IMG/VR virus record: IMGVR_UViG_3300021356_000080
Span: 1-33,718 of that record
DNA length: 33,718 nucleotides
Source: a virus
Strand: one strand, 5' to 3'
In this document: piece by piece, positions 1 through 5,898 of the stretch
Position numbering within the stretch: position 1 is the first letter of the stretch
Layout of the letters: the number at the start of each line of letters is the position of its first letter
Position numbers and translations under genes: made by a program
The notes under the pieces: model-generated
The model's input: the letters and a program-made list of their open reading frames with translations, nothing else
Told to the model about the DNA's origin: nothing
Databases searched by the model: none

Positions 1-68
1 GGATAGGGTATATAAATGTGCATCGACTCTGAAACACACCATGTGATCACAAATTTACTATCACGATA

Positions 69-181
69 CATGCTTTAGCATGGCAACTGATTCCATAACA
101 GTTGTCGGCATAGTATAAGCTGTTGAAATGAAACAATTTCTCTTATGCATGGTGTATGTATGCATTACGTATGTCTACACC
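69..181. repeat. Run of four short inverted repeats
   Basis: Consecutive perfect inverted repeats: CATGC/GCATG around a TTTA loop (69-82), CAACTG/CAGTTG (84-89 and 99-104), GAAAT/ATTTC (125-129 and 136-140) and GGTGTA/TACACC (151-156 and 176-181). Packed side by side, they could form a structured RNA or a protein-binding region. None is followed by a T-run, so they do not look like ordinary intrinsic terminators. Short repeats of this size also arise by chance in AT-rich DNA; the clustering is the argument. Confidence 0.4.
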
Positions 182-300
182 AACGCATCATAGGTATGTA
201 TACAGGCTATGTGAGCATGTGACGTGGGTGCAGGCAGGGGCCACACGGGGGGTATACGTATATGTATATGGAGAAATACACAGATCAGGAAAAATGGAGT

Positions 301-377
301 GTTAACCACATTACATATATAGTGGTTTACACAGAACATGGTTCTACAAAAAGTAAGATTACAAGAATAATGTTCTT
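301..377. repeat. Three inverted repeats upstream of the leader promoter
   Basis: GTTAACCAC (301-309) pairs with GTGGTTTAC (322-330) at 8 of 9 positions. AGAAC-ATG-GTTCT (333-345) is a compact dyad, and AAGAA/TTCTT (363-367 and 373-377) is a third. They lie 20-90 nt upstream of a TTGACA (395-400). They could be operators or RNA hairpins; no specific regulator can be named. Confidence 0.35.
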
Positions 378-394
378 ATTTTAACTGTAGGGGG

Positions 395-422
395 TTGACA
401 CGCCTTACAAAATGTGTAAAAC
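395..422 (+). promoter_or_regulatory. Possible sigma70-type promoter
   Basis: A perfect -35 TTGACA (395-400) is followed after 16 nt by TAAAAC (417-422), a weak -10. It points toward the late gene block. The -10 is poor, so this is a candidate only; a perfect TATAAT lies further downstream at 484-489 without a matching -35. Confidence 0.3.
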
Positions 423-445
423 TATTAATATAAAAACTAAGATAA

Positions 446-532
446 CACTTAAAGTGTATCACTTAGATGTTAATATAGTTAGATATAATTATACTTAACT
501 AATAAATCACTTAAATGTAACACTTACAATGT
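446..532. promoter_or_regulatory. Four CACTTA..TGT elements flanking a TATAAT box
   Basis: Near-identical elements lie at 446-457 (CACTTAAAGTGT, part of a perfect dyad at 445-457), 460-470 (CACTTAGATGT), 508-518 (CACTTAAATGT) and 521-532 (CACTTACAATGT). They form two close pairs, 13-14 nt start to start, one upstream and one downstream of TATAAT (484-489). The -10 box has no recognisable -35. This is the layout expected of an activator- or repressor-controlled promoter, or of iteron-like binding sites. The binding protein is unknown. Confidence 0.5.
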
Positions 533-534
533 AC

Positions 535-546
535 CGCCTTTAGGCG
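535..546. promoter_or_regulatory. Small GC-rich hairpin before first gene
   Basis: CGCC-TTTA-GGCG forms a 4-bp stem with a tetraloop, followed by a T-rich stretch (TTTGTATTTTATT). It sits 34 nt upstream of the ATG at 581. It could be a weak attenuator or a 5' mRNA-stabilising hairpin. It is too short to call a terminator. Confidence 0.25.
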
Positions 547-580
547 AGGCATTTGTATTTTATTACGAAAGTTCTTGACA

Positions 581-796
581 ATGAGTAAAAAATCAGTAAA
601 ACTATATACTGACGATGTTCTTTCTGAGTTTTATAATCACGTACTCAATGGAACTATAGATAAATTGCATATCCCACATAGTGATGTATTCTATGTACGA
701 GAAGCTGTACAGAATTACTATGGTAGGTCATTTACTTTAGAACATGTAGAGTGGGCTATGCGTATGGAAGGATGGACAGACAGTGGCGATACCTGA
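581..796 (+). CDS. Hypothetical protein, 71 aa
   Basis: This is a small protein that I do not recognise as a named family. It starts MSKKSVKLYTDDVL and is predicted mostly helical, with an aromatic-rich second half (FYVREAVQNYYGRSF and a WAMRMEGW segment). It has no signal peptide or membrane segment. An in-frame TTG at 575 would add two residues, but ATG at 581 is the more likely start; the ribosome site is weak (GAAAG about 10 nt upstream). It is the first gene after the leader region and its end overlaps the next gene by 14 nt, so the two are probably translationally coupled. Confidence 0.7.
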   Translation: MSKKSVKLYTDDVLSEFYNHVLNGTIDKLHIPHSDVFYVREAVQNYYGRSFTLEHVEWAMRMEGWTDSGDT

Positions 797-1076
797 ACGA
801 GTCAAAACTAAAATGAAAAAAGAAGGGCTGAAAGGAGTTAATAAACCTAAACGTACTCCTAACCATCCTACTAAGTCTCACTGTGTTATGGCAAAGGAAG
901 GTGACACTTACAAGTTTATACGTTTTGGTCAGCAGGGCGTAAGTGGTGCAGGTAAAAATCCTACATCTAAAAAAGATAAAGCTCGTAAGAAAAGTTATTA
1001 TGCGAGACATAATGCACAGGACTCAAGCCCAAGTAAGTTAAGTGCTCGTTATTGGAGCCACAAAGTTAAATGGTGA
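783..1076 (+). CDS. Small basic protein, DUF6321-like
   Basis: A 97-aa, very Lys/Arg-rich protein starting at GTG with a good Shine-Dalgarno GGAAGGA (766-772), 10 nt upstream inside the preceding gene. The core reads TPNHPTKSHCVMAKEGD, then a KFIRFGQQGVSGAGKNP segment, and ends in SARYWSHKVKW. From memory this is the signature of a small conserved family of unknown function in phages and some algal viruses (DUF6321, name not verified). The charge suggests nucleic-acid binding, but no catalytic residues are apparent. A later ATG at 813 would remove ten residues, and the ribosome site favours the GTG. Confidence 0.75.
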   Translation: MAIPERVKTKMKKEGLKGVNKPKRTPNHPTKSHCVMAKEGDTYKFIRFGQQGVSGAGKNPTSKKDKARKKSYYARHNAQDSSPSKLSARYWSHKVKW

Positions 1077-1081
1077 TTTAA

Positions 1082-1891
1082 ATGGGATTATTATCAAAAG
1101 CAGCAAAGGCTAGTAAAGTTGCACGTAAGGCTCGTAGAGCAACACAAGATTTATTTGCAGATAAATTTAGTAGTCAACTAGACGAAGGTCAAGCACCTTC
1201 TCGTGGTACATTAGATGTAGAATCAGGTAGAGCAGGAAAAGTTACTAAAGGTAAACGTAGTATGCCCAATATGAAAGAAGCTCTTAGCATGGGTTCTCGT
1301 AAACGTTCTAAGGTTGTAGCTGAACTAGAAACTAAAAAAGAAAAAGGCACAATTACAAAAGAAGAAGATGCTTTGTTGACTCGGCTTAATCGGTTGTCTC
1401 GTGAAGCAGATGAAGCACGTACCAGTGCTGCAGCTAAGACTCGTCGTGAAAAGACAAGCAGAGATAAAGGTGTCACTCTTTCAGAAATGGGTGGTGGTCG
1501 TCGTACTGTTGGTAAGAAAGAAAAACTTAAAGCTAGTGACATGATGGTAGGTAACACAGAGAATGGCATTACTAAAGATGGGGAGATTATTGGCAACCCT
1601 ACAAATAATCAAATAGCAACCGTAGTACGTAATATGGATGCACGTGAAAAACTAAGTGCGGAAGCTAAACGTAACTTAGCTAAGTTAAAACGTCTATCAC
1701 AAAAGGAGAGACAAGATATGGCTTTAAATAAAATGGAACGTAAGATGTACGATACTGGACCAGATCGAAAAGCAAAAGGTGGTATGGCTCGTAAAAAATT
1801 TAACAAAGGTGGATACGCCAACTGTGGTGCATCTATGAAAGCTACACAAAAATCTACAATGGCGTGTGGCGGTATGGCTAAACATAAGTAG
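1082..1891 (+). CDS. Lys/Arg-rich phage protein with Gly-Gly-Met tail
   Basis: A 269-aa highly charged, probably helical protein with Lys, Arg and Glu spread along its length and no predicted membrane segment. The last 40 residues change character: KGGMARKKFNKGGYANCGAS, then a second Cys in MACGGMAKHK. Similar Lys-Gly-Gly tails recur in several genes of this window (1902, 2265, 4670, 11252), suggesting a shared tail motif. The function is unknown; a virion-internal or DNA-associated role is only a guess from charge and position among late genes. The stop overlaps the leader of the following small gene. Confidence 0.65.
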   Translation: MGLLSKAAKASKVARKARRATQDLFADKFSSQLDEGQAPSRGTLDVESGRAGKVTKGKRSMPNMKEALSMGSRKRSKVVAELETKKEKGTITKEEDALLTRLNRLSREADEARTSAAAKTRREKTSRDKGVTLSEMGGGRRTVGKKEKLKASDMMVGNTENGITKDGEIIGNPTNNQIATVVRNMDAREKLSAEAKRNLAKLKRLSQKERQDMALNKMERKMYDTGPDRKAKGGMARKKFNKGGYANCGASMKATQKSTMACGGMAKHK

Positions 1892-1901
1892 AGGAAGTAT
1901 C

Positions 1902-2072
1902 GTGGCATATGGAAAAAAGAAAATGGCTAAAGGTGGATCACTGAAAACTGCGCCTAAAGGAAATAAAGGTTTATCTAAATTACCTAAAGGTGTACGTAAT
2001 AAAATGGGGTACATGGCTAAAGGTGGATCAGCAACTAAGAAATGTCCTACGTGTGGCATGAAAATGGCATAA
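1902..2072 (+). CDS. Small KGG-motif protein with C-terminal CxxC
   Basis: A 56-aa basic protein. I place the start at GTG 1902 because a Shine-Dalgarno GAGGAAG (1891-1897) lies just upstream. The longer reading from GTG 1866 runs inside the previous gene and has no ribosome site. The protein has two MAKGGS motifs and ends in CPTCGMKMA, half of a zinc-ribbon-like knuckle. A single CxxC could form a metal site by dimerising or by pairing with the Cys-bearing tail of the preceding gene product; this is speculation. No known function. Confidence 0.55.
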   Translation: MAYGKKKMAKGGSLKTAPKGNKGLSKLPKGVRNKMGYMAKGGSATKKCPTCGMKMA

Positions 2073-2073
2073 G

Positions 2074-2265
2074 ATGTGGATCGGGATTATACTGGCTTGT
2101 TCAGGCCCATCTGCATTAGCCTGTGAAGTTATGGTTAAGTCCGAACCGTTTTATACAGAAGAACAATGTGTTAAAGAAGGAACACAGTTAACAAAAAGTA
2201 TTTTAGCAAAAGGTATATATGCAAAACTTGCTTGTACTGAAGTCAATATAGGAAAGGTTACGTAA
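2074..2265 (+). CDS. Small exported Cys-containing protein
   Basis: A 63-aa protein with a hydrophobic N-terminus (MWIGIILACSGPSALACEV) resembling a short signal peptide or membrane anchor. A compact domain follows with two more Cys (EEQCVKEG and KLACTEVN). Four Cys in 63 residues suggest a disulphide-stabilised periplasmic or membrane-anchored peptide, though the N-terminus lacks the positive residues typical of bacterial signal peptides. It is packed tightly: the ATG is one base after the previous stop, and its TAA overlaps the next ATG (TAATG). Function unknown. Confidence 0.55.
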   Translation: MWIGIILACSGPSALACEVMVKSEPFYTEEQCVKEGTQLTKSILAKGIYAKLACTEVNIGKVT

Positions 2266-3740
2266 TGGCTTTACAAGATGAATTTAATAAGGGGCGTAGA
2301 TCAGTACGTCGATCCAGACCAAGTAGAGGTCGTAGATTTGTAGACCCAAGAACGCAACCAAGAATGGGAAGACAACCTCCTATGCAAAGACGTGTGCCTC
2401 CTCCCAATATGGTAGGAGTAGCAAGACCCAGACCTGTTGTTAATATGAATAATACATTAACAGCTCCATCTGCAAGATATACTGCGTTACAAAATCAATT
2501 TCAAGAAAAATTAAGAAATGACTCTTTGTATCAAGATTACCAAATGCAGATGCAAAATCTTAATCAACAACGTACTCAACAGATAAATCAATTACTTGTT
2601 AATGCAGGTCTTCCTCCTATGGGGCAAGAAACATCAAGTGAACAGCTTTCAGCACAAAGACGAATTATGATGCAGTACAATCAGTCTCCTCAAGCTGCTC
2701 AAATAGGAGAGCAGATGATGACTATGGGAAATCAACTAAAAACGTATGTAGACTCAACGTATGCTTCTGATATTGCTGAATTAAGAGAGATGCAACCTAG
2801 ACTAGGCAGACCTACTCAAGGTGTTGGTGGGATTCAAGCAACTCCATTAGGTTTACCTATTGGTGTACCTGTAAGTACCTCTCTAGGTAACTCTATGTTT
2901 AACCAAGATGCTAACTATGTTATTAAAGGTGACAAACTTTATAAAGATGGAAAGTGGATTGGTAGTCTCGGTGGCGGCATGATGGGTGGCGGCAGAGCAG
3001 GCCAAAATCAGATTGTAATGGGTAATGATGCAGTGGTAGATGTACCTGATTGGGTATTTGAAACTGCAGAAAGACAAGAACCTGATCCAGTTGTTGCGAC
3101 TCCATCTAAACCTGCACCTCCAAGTTATATGGAGCAAATAAAACTTGCATTGGAAAGACAAAATAAATCAGGTAGTAATACTTTAGCCCCAAGACCTAAG
3201 CCTGCTGTAAATCCAGGAATGGACACCACGAAAAAACCTCCAAGGAAAAAACCAACAGGAACACCTAAAGCACCTGTTAAAACGAAACCTGTAGGAGGAA
3301 CAAAGCCCAGACCTAAACCTATTAAAAGAGGTCAGGAGTCTACTGGTCCTGCAGTAAAAGGTGTTATGTCTCCAAAACCTGTACGTAAACGCCCAACAAG
3401 GTCTAACATAGACCCAAAAGATATAAAAACATTAGACCCAAGGATTAAAACAACTACACCTAAAAAACCTACAGGAAGAACTCCTTCTACTAGAGGTCCA
3501 AACAATAGACAAAGACCTAGTGTACGTCAAGGTTTATCAACACCAAGAACAAAACCACCAAGTACAAATTCTAAACAATTTAACCCTATGAATGATAGAA
3601 ATAAAAAATCTAATACTAAACCAAGAATGCCAATGGGAATGTATAAAGGTGGCATGGGAGTTAAAAGTAACTTTGGATCAAATGATTTTAGAACAACTGG
3701 AACTACAATAAGTGTAGTGGATAATAGGAAGAAAAAATGA
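2265..3740 (+). CDS. Proline/arginine-rich low-complexity protein, 491 aa
   Basis: A long low-complexity protein. Residues 1-60 are Arg/Pro-rich (RRSVRRSRPSRGRRFV). Residues about 60-165 are Gln/Asn-rich and probably helical (YQMQMQNLNQQRTQQINQLL). A Gly-rich short segment lies near 235-245 (LGGGMMGGGRAGQ). From about 275 to 450 the chain is Pro/Lys/Arg/Thr-rich and presumably disordered. The tail carries MYKGGMGVKSNFG, a version of the KGG motif seen in neighbours. Start ATG 2265 has GGAAAGG upstream (2251-2257) and overlaps the previous stop by one base. No enzyme motif is visible. A disordered virion or assembly protein is possible. Confidence 0.65.
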   Translation: MALQDEFNKGRRSVRRSRPSRGRRFVDPRTQPRMGRQPPMQRRVPPPNMVGVARPRPVVNMNNTLTAPSARYTALQNQFQEKLRNDSLYQDYQMQMQNLNQQRTQQINQLLVNAGLPPMGQETSSEQLSAQRRIMMQYNQSPQAAQIGEQMMTMGNQLKTYVDSTYASDIAELREMQPRLGRPTQGVGGIQATPLGLPIGVPVSTSLGNSMFNQDANYVIKGDKLYKDGKWIGSLGGGMMGGGRAGQNQIVMGNDAVVDVPDWVFETAERQEPDPVVATPSKPAPPSYMEQIKLALERQNKSGSNTLAPRPKPAVNPGMDTTKKPPRKKPTGTPKAPVKTKPVGGTKPRPKPIKRGQESTGPAVKGVMSPKPVRKRPTRSNIDPKDIKTLDPRIKTTTPKKPTGRTPSTRGPNNRQRPSVRQGLSTPRTKPPSTNSKQFNPMNDRNKKSNTKPRMPMGMYKGGMGVKSNFGSNDFRTTGTTISVVDNRKKK

Positions 3741-4066
3741 CACCAGAACAAATGAATGAAATTACAAAACTAGGATATATGGTTTTGGATAAAGGCAATG
3801 CAGTAATGGATATGAATACCAAAGAAATGGTACTTACTACAGATGCCGAAGGTAATCGTATTACAGACGTGGCTGAGATTAAAGGTATTCTAGGAATTGA
3901 CAAACCAAAGACTAAGAAAAAGAAAGCCGCAGCCAAAGAAAAAACAGAACTTGTAATGGAACGTGCTCGTGATGAGAACGGACATTTTATTGCAGACAAC
4001 CCAGACACAGAAGTAAATGAAGCATGGGTAGTTAAGACAGTTAAAAAAGTTTTAAAGAAAAAATAA
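3737..4066 (+). CDS. Hypothetical protein, 109 aa
   Basis: Starts at an ATGA overlap with the previous gene. The N-terminal half is a compact mixed domain (MTPEQMNEITKLGYMVLDKG). A Lys-rich linker follows (KPKTKKKKAAAKEK), then an acidic segment with HFIADNPDTEVNEAW, and a basic end (VKTVKKVLKKK). No family is recognised. The tight coupling to the neighbours on both sides puts it in the same operon; its role is unknown. Confidence 0.6.
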   Translation: MTPEQMNEITKLGYMVLDKGNAVMDMNTKEMVLTTDAEGNRITDVAEIKGILGIDKPKTKKKKAAAKEKTELVMERARDENGHFIADNPDTEVNEAWVVKTVKKVLKKK

Positions 4067-4067
4067 A

Positions 4068-4430
4068 ATGGTAAGTACTACTTATATTACGTCTACAAAA
4101 AGTATAACCGTAACATCTACTTCTGCTGATGCAAGTGCAGATTTAATTTACGTTGTTCCAGATTACTATGATTCTACGGTAGACATGATTATAATTACAA
4201 ATGGTGGTACATCATCAGCTAAAATTACACTACAACTATTTCACAAAGACGATAACCAATATCACAATATTATTAAAAGTAAAAACATATCAGGGAATAC
4301 AGCATTAAATGTATTGGATGCATCAAGAATGCATTTACATGCAGGAGATAAAATTTTAGCATATAAAGATTCGGGTACATTTGATGTTACTCTATCTGCA
4401 AGACAACTGTACAATCCGTCCAGAGCATAA
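4068..4430 (+). CDS. Beta-rich protein, possible virion component
   Basis: A 120-aa Ser/Thr/Ile-rich protein with alternating hydrophobic pattern, predicted almost wholly beta: SADLIYVVPDYYDSTVDMII, followed by ITLQLFHKDDNQYHNIIKSK and a closing DVTLSARQLYNPSRA. This looks like a small beta-sandwich of the kind found in phage decoration, neck or fibre-head proteins, but I cannot assign a family. It is the last gene before a promoter-bearing gap, so it probably ends the first transcription segment. Confidence 0.6.
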   Translation: MVSTTYITSTKSITVTSTSADASADLIYVVPDYYDSTVDMIIITNGGTSSAKITLQLFHKDDNQYHNIIKSKNISGNTALNVLDASRMHLHAGDKILAYKDSGTFDVTLSARQLYNPSRA

Positions 4431-4435
4431 CGGGG

Positions 4436-4482
4436 TTGCAAAATTGTATGTAGTATGCTATAACTATATATGATATAACTAT
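4436..4482 (+). promoter_or_regulatory. Promoter for the DUF1127 gene
   Basis: TTGCAA (4436-4441), a 17-nt spacer, then TATAAC (4459-4464) gives a good sigma70-type promoter. The core TATAACTATATAT (from 4459) continues to 4481 and matches 14760-14782, upstream of the capsid gene, at 21 of 23 positions. Within it ATAACTAT occurs twice, at 4460 and 4475, 15 nt apart. The conservation between two distant gaps argues that this is a real phage promoter or regulated site rather than AT-rich noise. Confidence 0.65.
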
Positions 4483-4521
4483 CTCTGGTAATTAAGTTTA
4501 CCGTTAACAAAGGAGATAGAT

Positions 4522-4686
4522 ATGTTAAAAAAAATATTTAATAGACTAATTGAAGCTAGAATTGAATCTGCAAAACGAAGAATTGCCCGTGATCAATTGT
4601 ATAGCATGACTGACTCAGAACTAAGAGATATAGGCATAGGTCGGTACGATATAGAAAGAGTTTTACGATATGGCTACAAAGTCTAA
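4522..4686 (+). CDS. DUF1127 family small protein
   Basis: A 54-aa basic protein. The N-terminal helix is amphipathic and Arg/Lys-rich (MLKKIFNRLIEARIESAKRR). The C-terminal half is the diagnostic DUF1127 (PF06568) motif: LYSMTDSELRDIGIGRYDIE. Members in bacterial genomes are small, basic and stress- or growth-phase-linked; CcaF1 in Rhodobacter is reported to bind RNA and affect sRNA and mRNA maturation. A phage copy could therefore reprogram host RNA metabolism, which is inference. The start has a strong Shine-Dalgarno (AAAGGAG, ending at 4514) and its own promoter, while nearly every neighbour is read through. The end overlaps the next ATG by 17 nt. Confidence 0.85.
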   Translation: MLKKIFNRLIEARIESAKRRIARDQLYSMTDSELRDIGIGRYDIERVLRYGYKV

Positions 4687-4849
4687 AGTAAATGCGGCAG
4701 GAAATTATACTAAGCCTACTATGCGTAGGAATTTGTTTAACCGCATTAAGTCAGGAACCAAAGGGGGCAAGGCAGGTCAGTGGTCTGCACGTAAAGCCCA
4801 AATGCTTGCAAAACAATATAAAGCCAAAGGCGGTGGCTACAAAAATTAG
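4670..4849 (+). CDS. Small basic protein with QWSARKAQ motif
   Basis: A 59-aa Lys/Arg/Gly-rich protein, ATG 4670, overlapping the end of the DUF1127 gene. Its core is GTKGGKAGQWSARKAQMLAK and it ends KAKGGGYKN. I recall this WSARKAQ...YKxxGGGYK pattern in small conserved proteins of phages and large algal viruses, often near the kind of WxxxKWRTKSGKPS protein encoded at 5312 here. The function is unknown. High charge and small size suggest nucleic-acid association. Being below 60 residues it is easily missed, but the overlap with its neighbour, conserved motif and lack of frame breaks support it. Confidence 0.75.
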   Translation: MATKSKVNAAGNYTKPTMRRNLFNRIKSGTKGGKAGQWSARKAQMLAKQYKAKGGGYKN

Positions 4850-4857
4850 AGGCTAAC

Positions 4858-5319
4858 ATGGACCCAGTTACAATAATCAGTGGAGCCACTGTTGCCTTTA
4901 ATGCTTTGAAAAAAGGTTTTCAGGTAGGTAAAGATTTGCAGGATATGTCTGGACAACTAACTCAATGGGCAAGTGCCATGAGTGATTTGTCTTATGCCGA
5001 ACAAAAAAATAAAAATCCTCCTTGGTGGAAAGCTCTTAATGGAGATTCAGTAGAGGCTGAAGCTTTAGAAATATTTACGGCTAAAAAGAAAGCCGAAGCC
5101 ATGAGAAAAGAATTAAAGGATTGGATCAGTTTCAGCATGGGGCCATCTGCATGGGATGAACTAGTGGCTACTGAGGGACGTATACGTAAACAGAAAAAAG
5201 AACAAGAGTACCGTAAAGCTGAAATACAAGAAGCTATTATTACGTGGACGGTTACAGGTTTATTATTACTTTCAGGTATTGGTGCTCTTATATTTATAGC
5301 ATGGTTAGTAAATGGCTAA
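4858..5319 (+). CDS. C-terminally membrane-anchored protein, 153 aa
   Basis: The N-terminal 25 residues are mildly hydrophobic (MDPVTIISGATVAFNALKKG). The middle (about 50-126) is charged and helical with a Trp-rich turn (NPPWWKALNGD) and a Lys/Glu-rich stretch likely to form a coiled coil. Residues about 127-150 form a clear transmembrane helix (ITWTVTGLLLLSGIGALIFI). The topology is a cytoplasmic or periplasmic helical domain with a tail anchor. It stands at the front of the lysis block, so a holin, antiholin or membrane-adaptor role is possible, but no family signature proves it. It overlaps the next gene by 8 nt. Confidence 0.65.
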   Translation: MDPVTIISGATVAFNALKKGFQVGKDLQDMSGQLTQWASAMSDLSYAEQKNKNPPWWKALNGDSVEAEALEIFTAKKKAEAMRKELKDWISFSMGPSAWDELVATEGRIRKQKKEQEYRKAEIQEAIITWTVTGLLLLSGIGALIFIAWLVNG

Positions 5320-5569
5320 AGCAAAATCACAACAAAGTTTAGATAGATGGACACGACAGAAGTGGAGAACTAAAAGTGGCAAACCTTCTACACAAGGCTC
5401 GAAAGCTACGGGAGAACGTTACCTCCCTGAAGCTGCGATTAAAGCAATGTCTAGTTCGCAGTATGCAGCAAGTACGGCAAAGAAAAGAAAAGATACAGCA
5501 GCAGGTAAACAATTTTCTAAACAACCTAAAGGTGCTGCTAAAACGGCTAAACGTTTTCGGAGGGTCTAG
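5312..5569 (+). CDS. Small basic WxxQKWRTKSGKPS protein
   Basis: An 85-aa Lys/Arg/Ser-rich protein: SLDRWTRQKWRTKSGKPS, then GERYLPEAAIKAMSSSQYAA and a basic tail (KQFSKQPKGAAKTAKRFRRV). I recall related short W-x-x-x-K-W proteins in phages and algal giant viruses (possibly classed with DUF5872; not verified). There is no membrane segment or enzyme motif. The charge suggests DNA or RNA binding, for example a packaged basic protein. The start overlaps the preceding gene and its stop overlaps the next GTG, so it is part of a tightly coupled run. Confidence 0.7.
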   Translation: MAKAKSQQSLDRWTRQKWRTKSGKPSTQGSKATGERYLPEAAIKAMSSSQYAASTAKKRKDTAAGKQFSKQPKGAAKTAKRFRRV

Positions 5570-5898
5570 TGGTGGTTGACTTTGACATTGATGGTGATGG
5601 AGAAATCACCGAAGCTGAAGTAGCAATGAAAGAACGTATGCTTGAAATAGAGCTACGTGAAGAAAAAGCTGAGTCACAAAAGAAAATGGCGTGGGTGGCT
5701 ATGGCTATGATGATTATATTTACAGTATTTTTATTTACACCTATAATGTCAGACACAAGAGTTAATGCCCTTGCAGATTTGCTTGGGCTATTCTATATTG
5801 CACAAACAGGTATTGTAGCTGCGTATATGGGTGCTACAGCTTATATGGCAGGAAAGCCAATGGGAAATAAAGTTGCTATGAAAAAGGATATGAGATAA
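5569..5898 (+). CDS. EF-hand, two-TM membrane protein (holin candidate)
   Basis: A 109-aa protein. Residues 6-17, DIDGDGEITEAE, match a canonical 12-residue EF-hand calcium loop (D1, D3, D5, G6, I8, E12). A charged helix follows (about 18-40), then two transmembrane helices at about 40-60 (WVAMAMMIIFTVFLFTPIM) and 66-92, then a short basic tail. The start is GTG 5569 (or GTG 5572), next to a strong CGGAGGG (5558-5564). It directly precedes the endolysin and spanin-like genes. That context, the small size and the two helices make a holin plausible; the EF-hand suggests Ca2+ or Mg2+ sensing or simply a stable acidic loop. The holin role is inference. Confidence 0.7.
   Translation: MVVDFDIDGDGEITEAEVAMKERMLEIELREEKAESQKKMAWVAMAMMIIFTVFLFTPIMSDTRVNALADLLGLFYIAQTGIVAAYMGATAYMAGKPMGNKVAMKKDMR

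Larger units (their letters stand above)
1..580. other. Noncoding leader upstream of the late gene block
   Basis: No credible ORF is seen on either strand over these 580 bases. The stretch is AT-rich apart from a short G-rich patch at about 219-257. It contains several perfect short inverted repeats (69-82, 84-104, 125-140, 151-181, 333-345), a near-perfect one at 301-330, a cluster of CACTTA..TGT elements (446-532), a TATAAT box (484-489) and a small GC-rich hairpin (535-546). I looked for tRNA cloverleaf and T-loop signatures and saw none. The likely role is a regulatory junction between an unseen upstream module and the + strand late genes; this is inferred from position and structure only. 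Confidence 0.7.

Noticed and set aside
333-345. AGAAC-ATG-GTTCT as a LexA box
   Set aside because: Spacing is 3 nt, not the 4 nt of Gram-positive GAAC-N4-GTTC, and it is not the alphaproteobacterial GTTC-N7-GTTC direct repeat.
1-574. Possible tRNA genes in the noncoding leader
   Set aside because: No T-loop consensus, acceptor stem or CCA-like end could be fitted to the hairpins; stems are too short and loops wrong.
575-580. TTGACA as a -35 box or TTG start for the first gene
   Set aside because: It directly abuts the ATG at 581 and no -10 lies at proper distance; ATG is the better start.
5376-5579. 67-aa + strand frame overlapping the small basic protein
   Set aside because: It is a frame-shifted shadow of the Lys-rich gene at 5312; the latter has the recognised motif and proper junctions on both sides.
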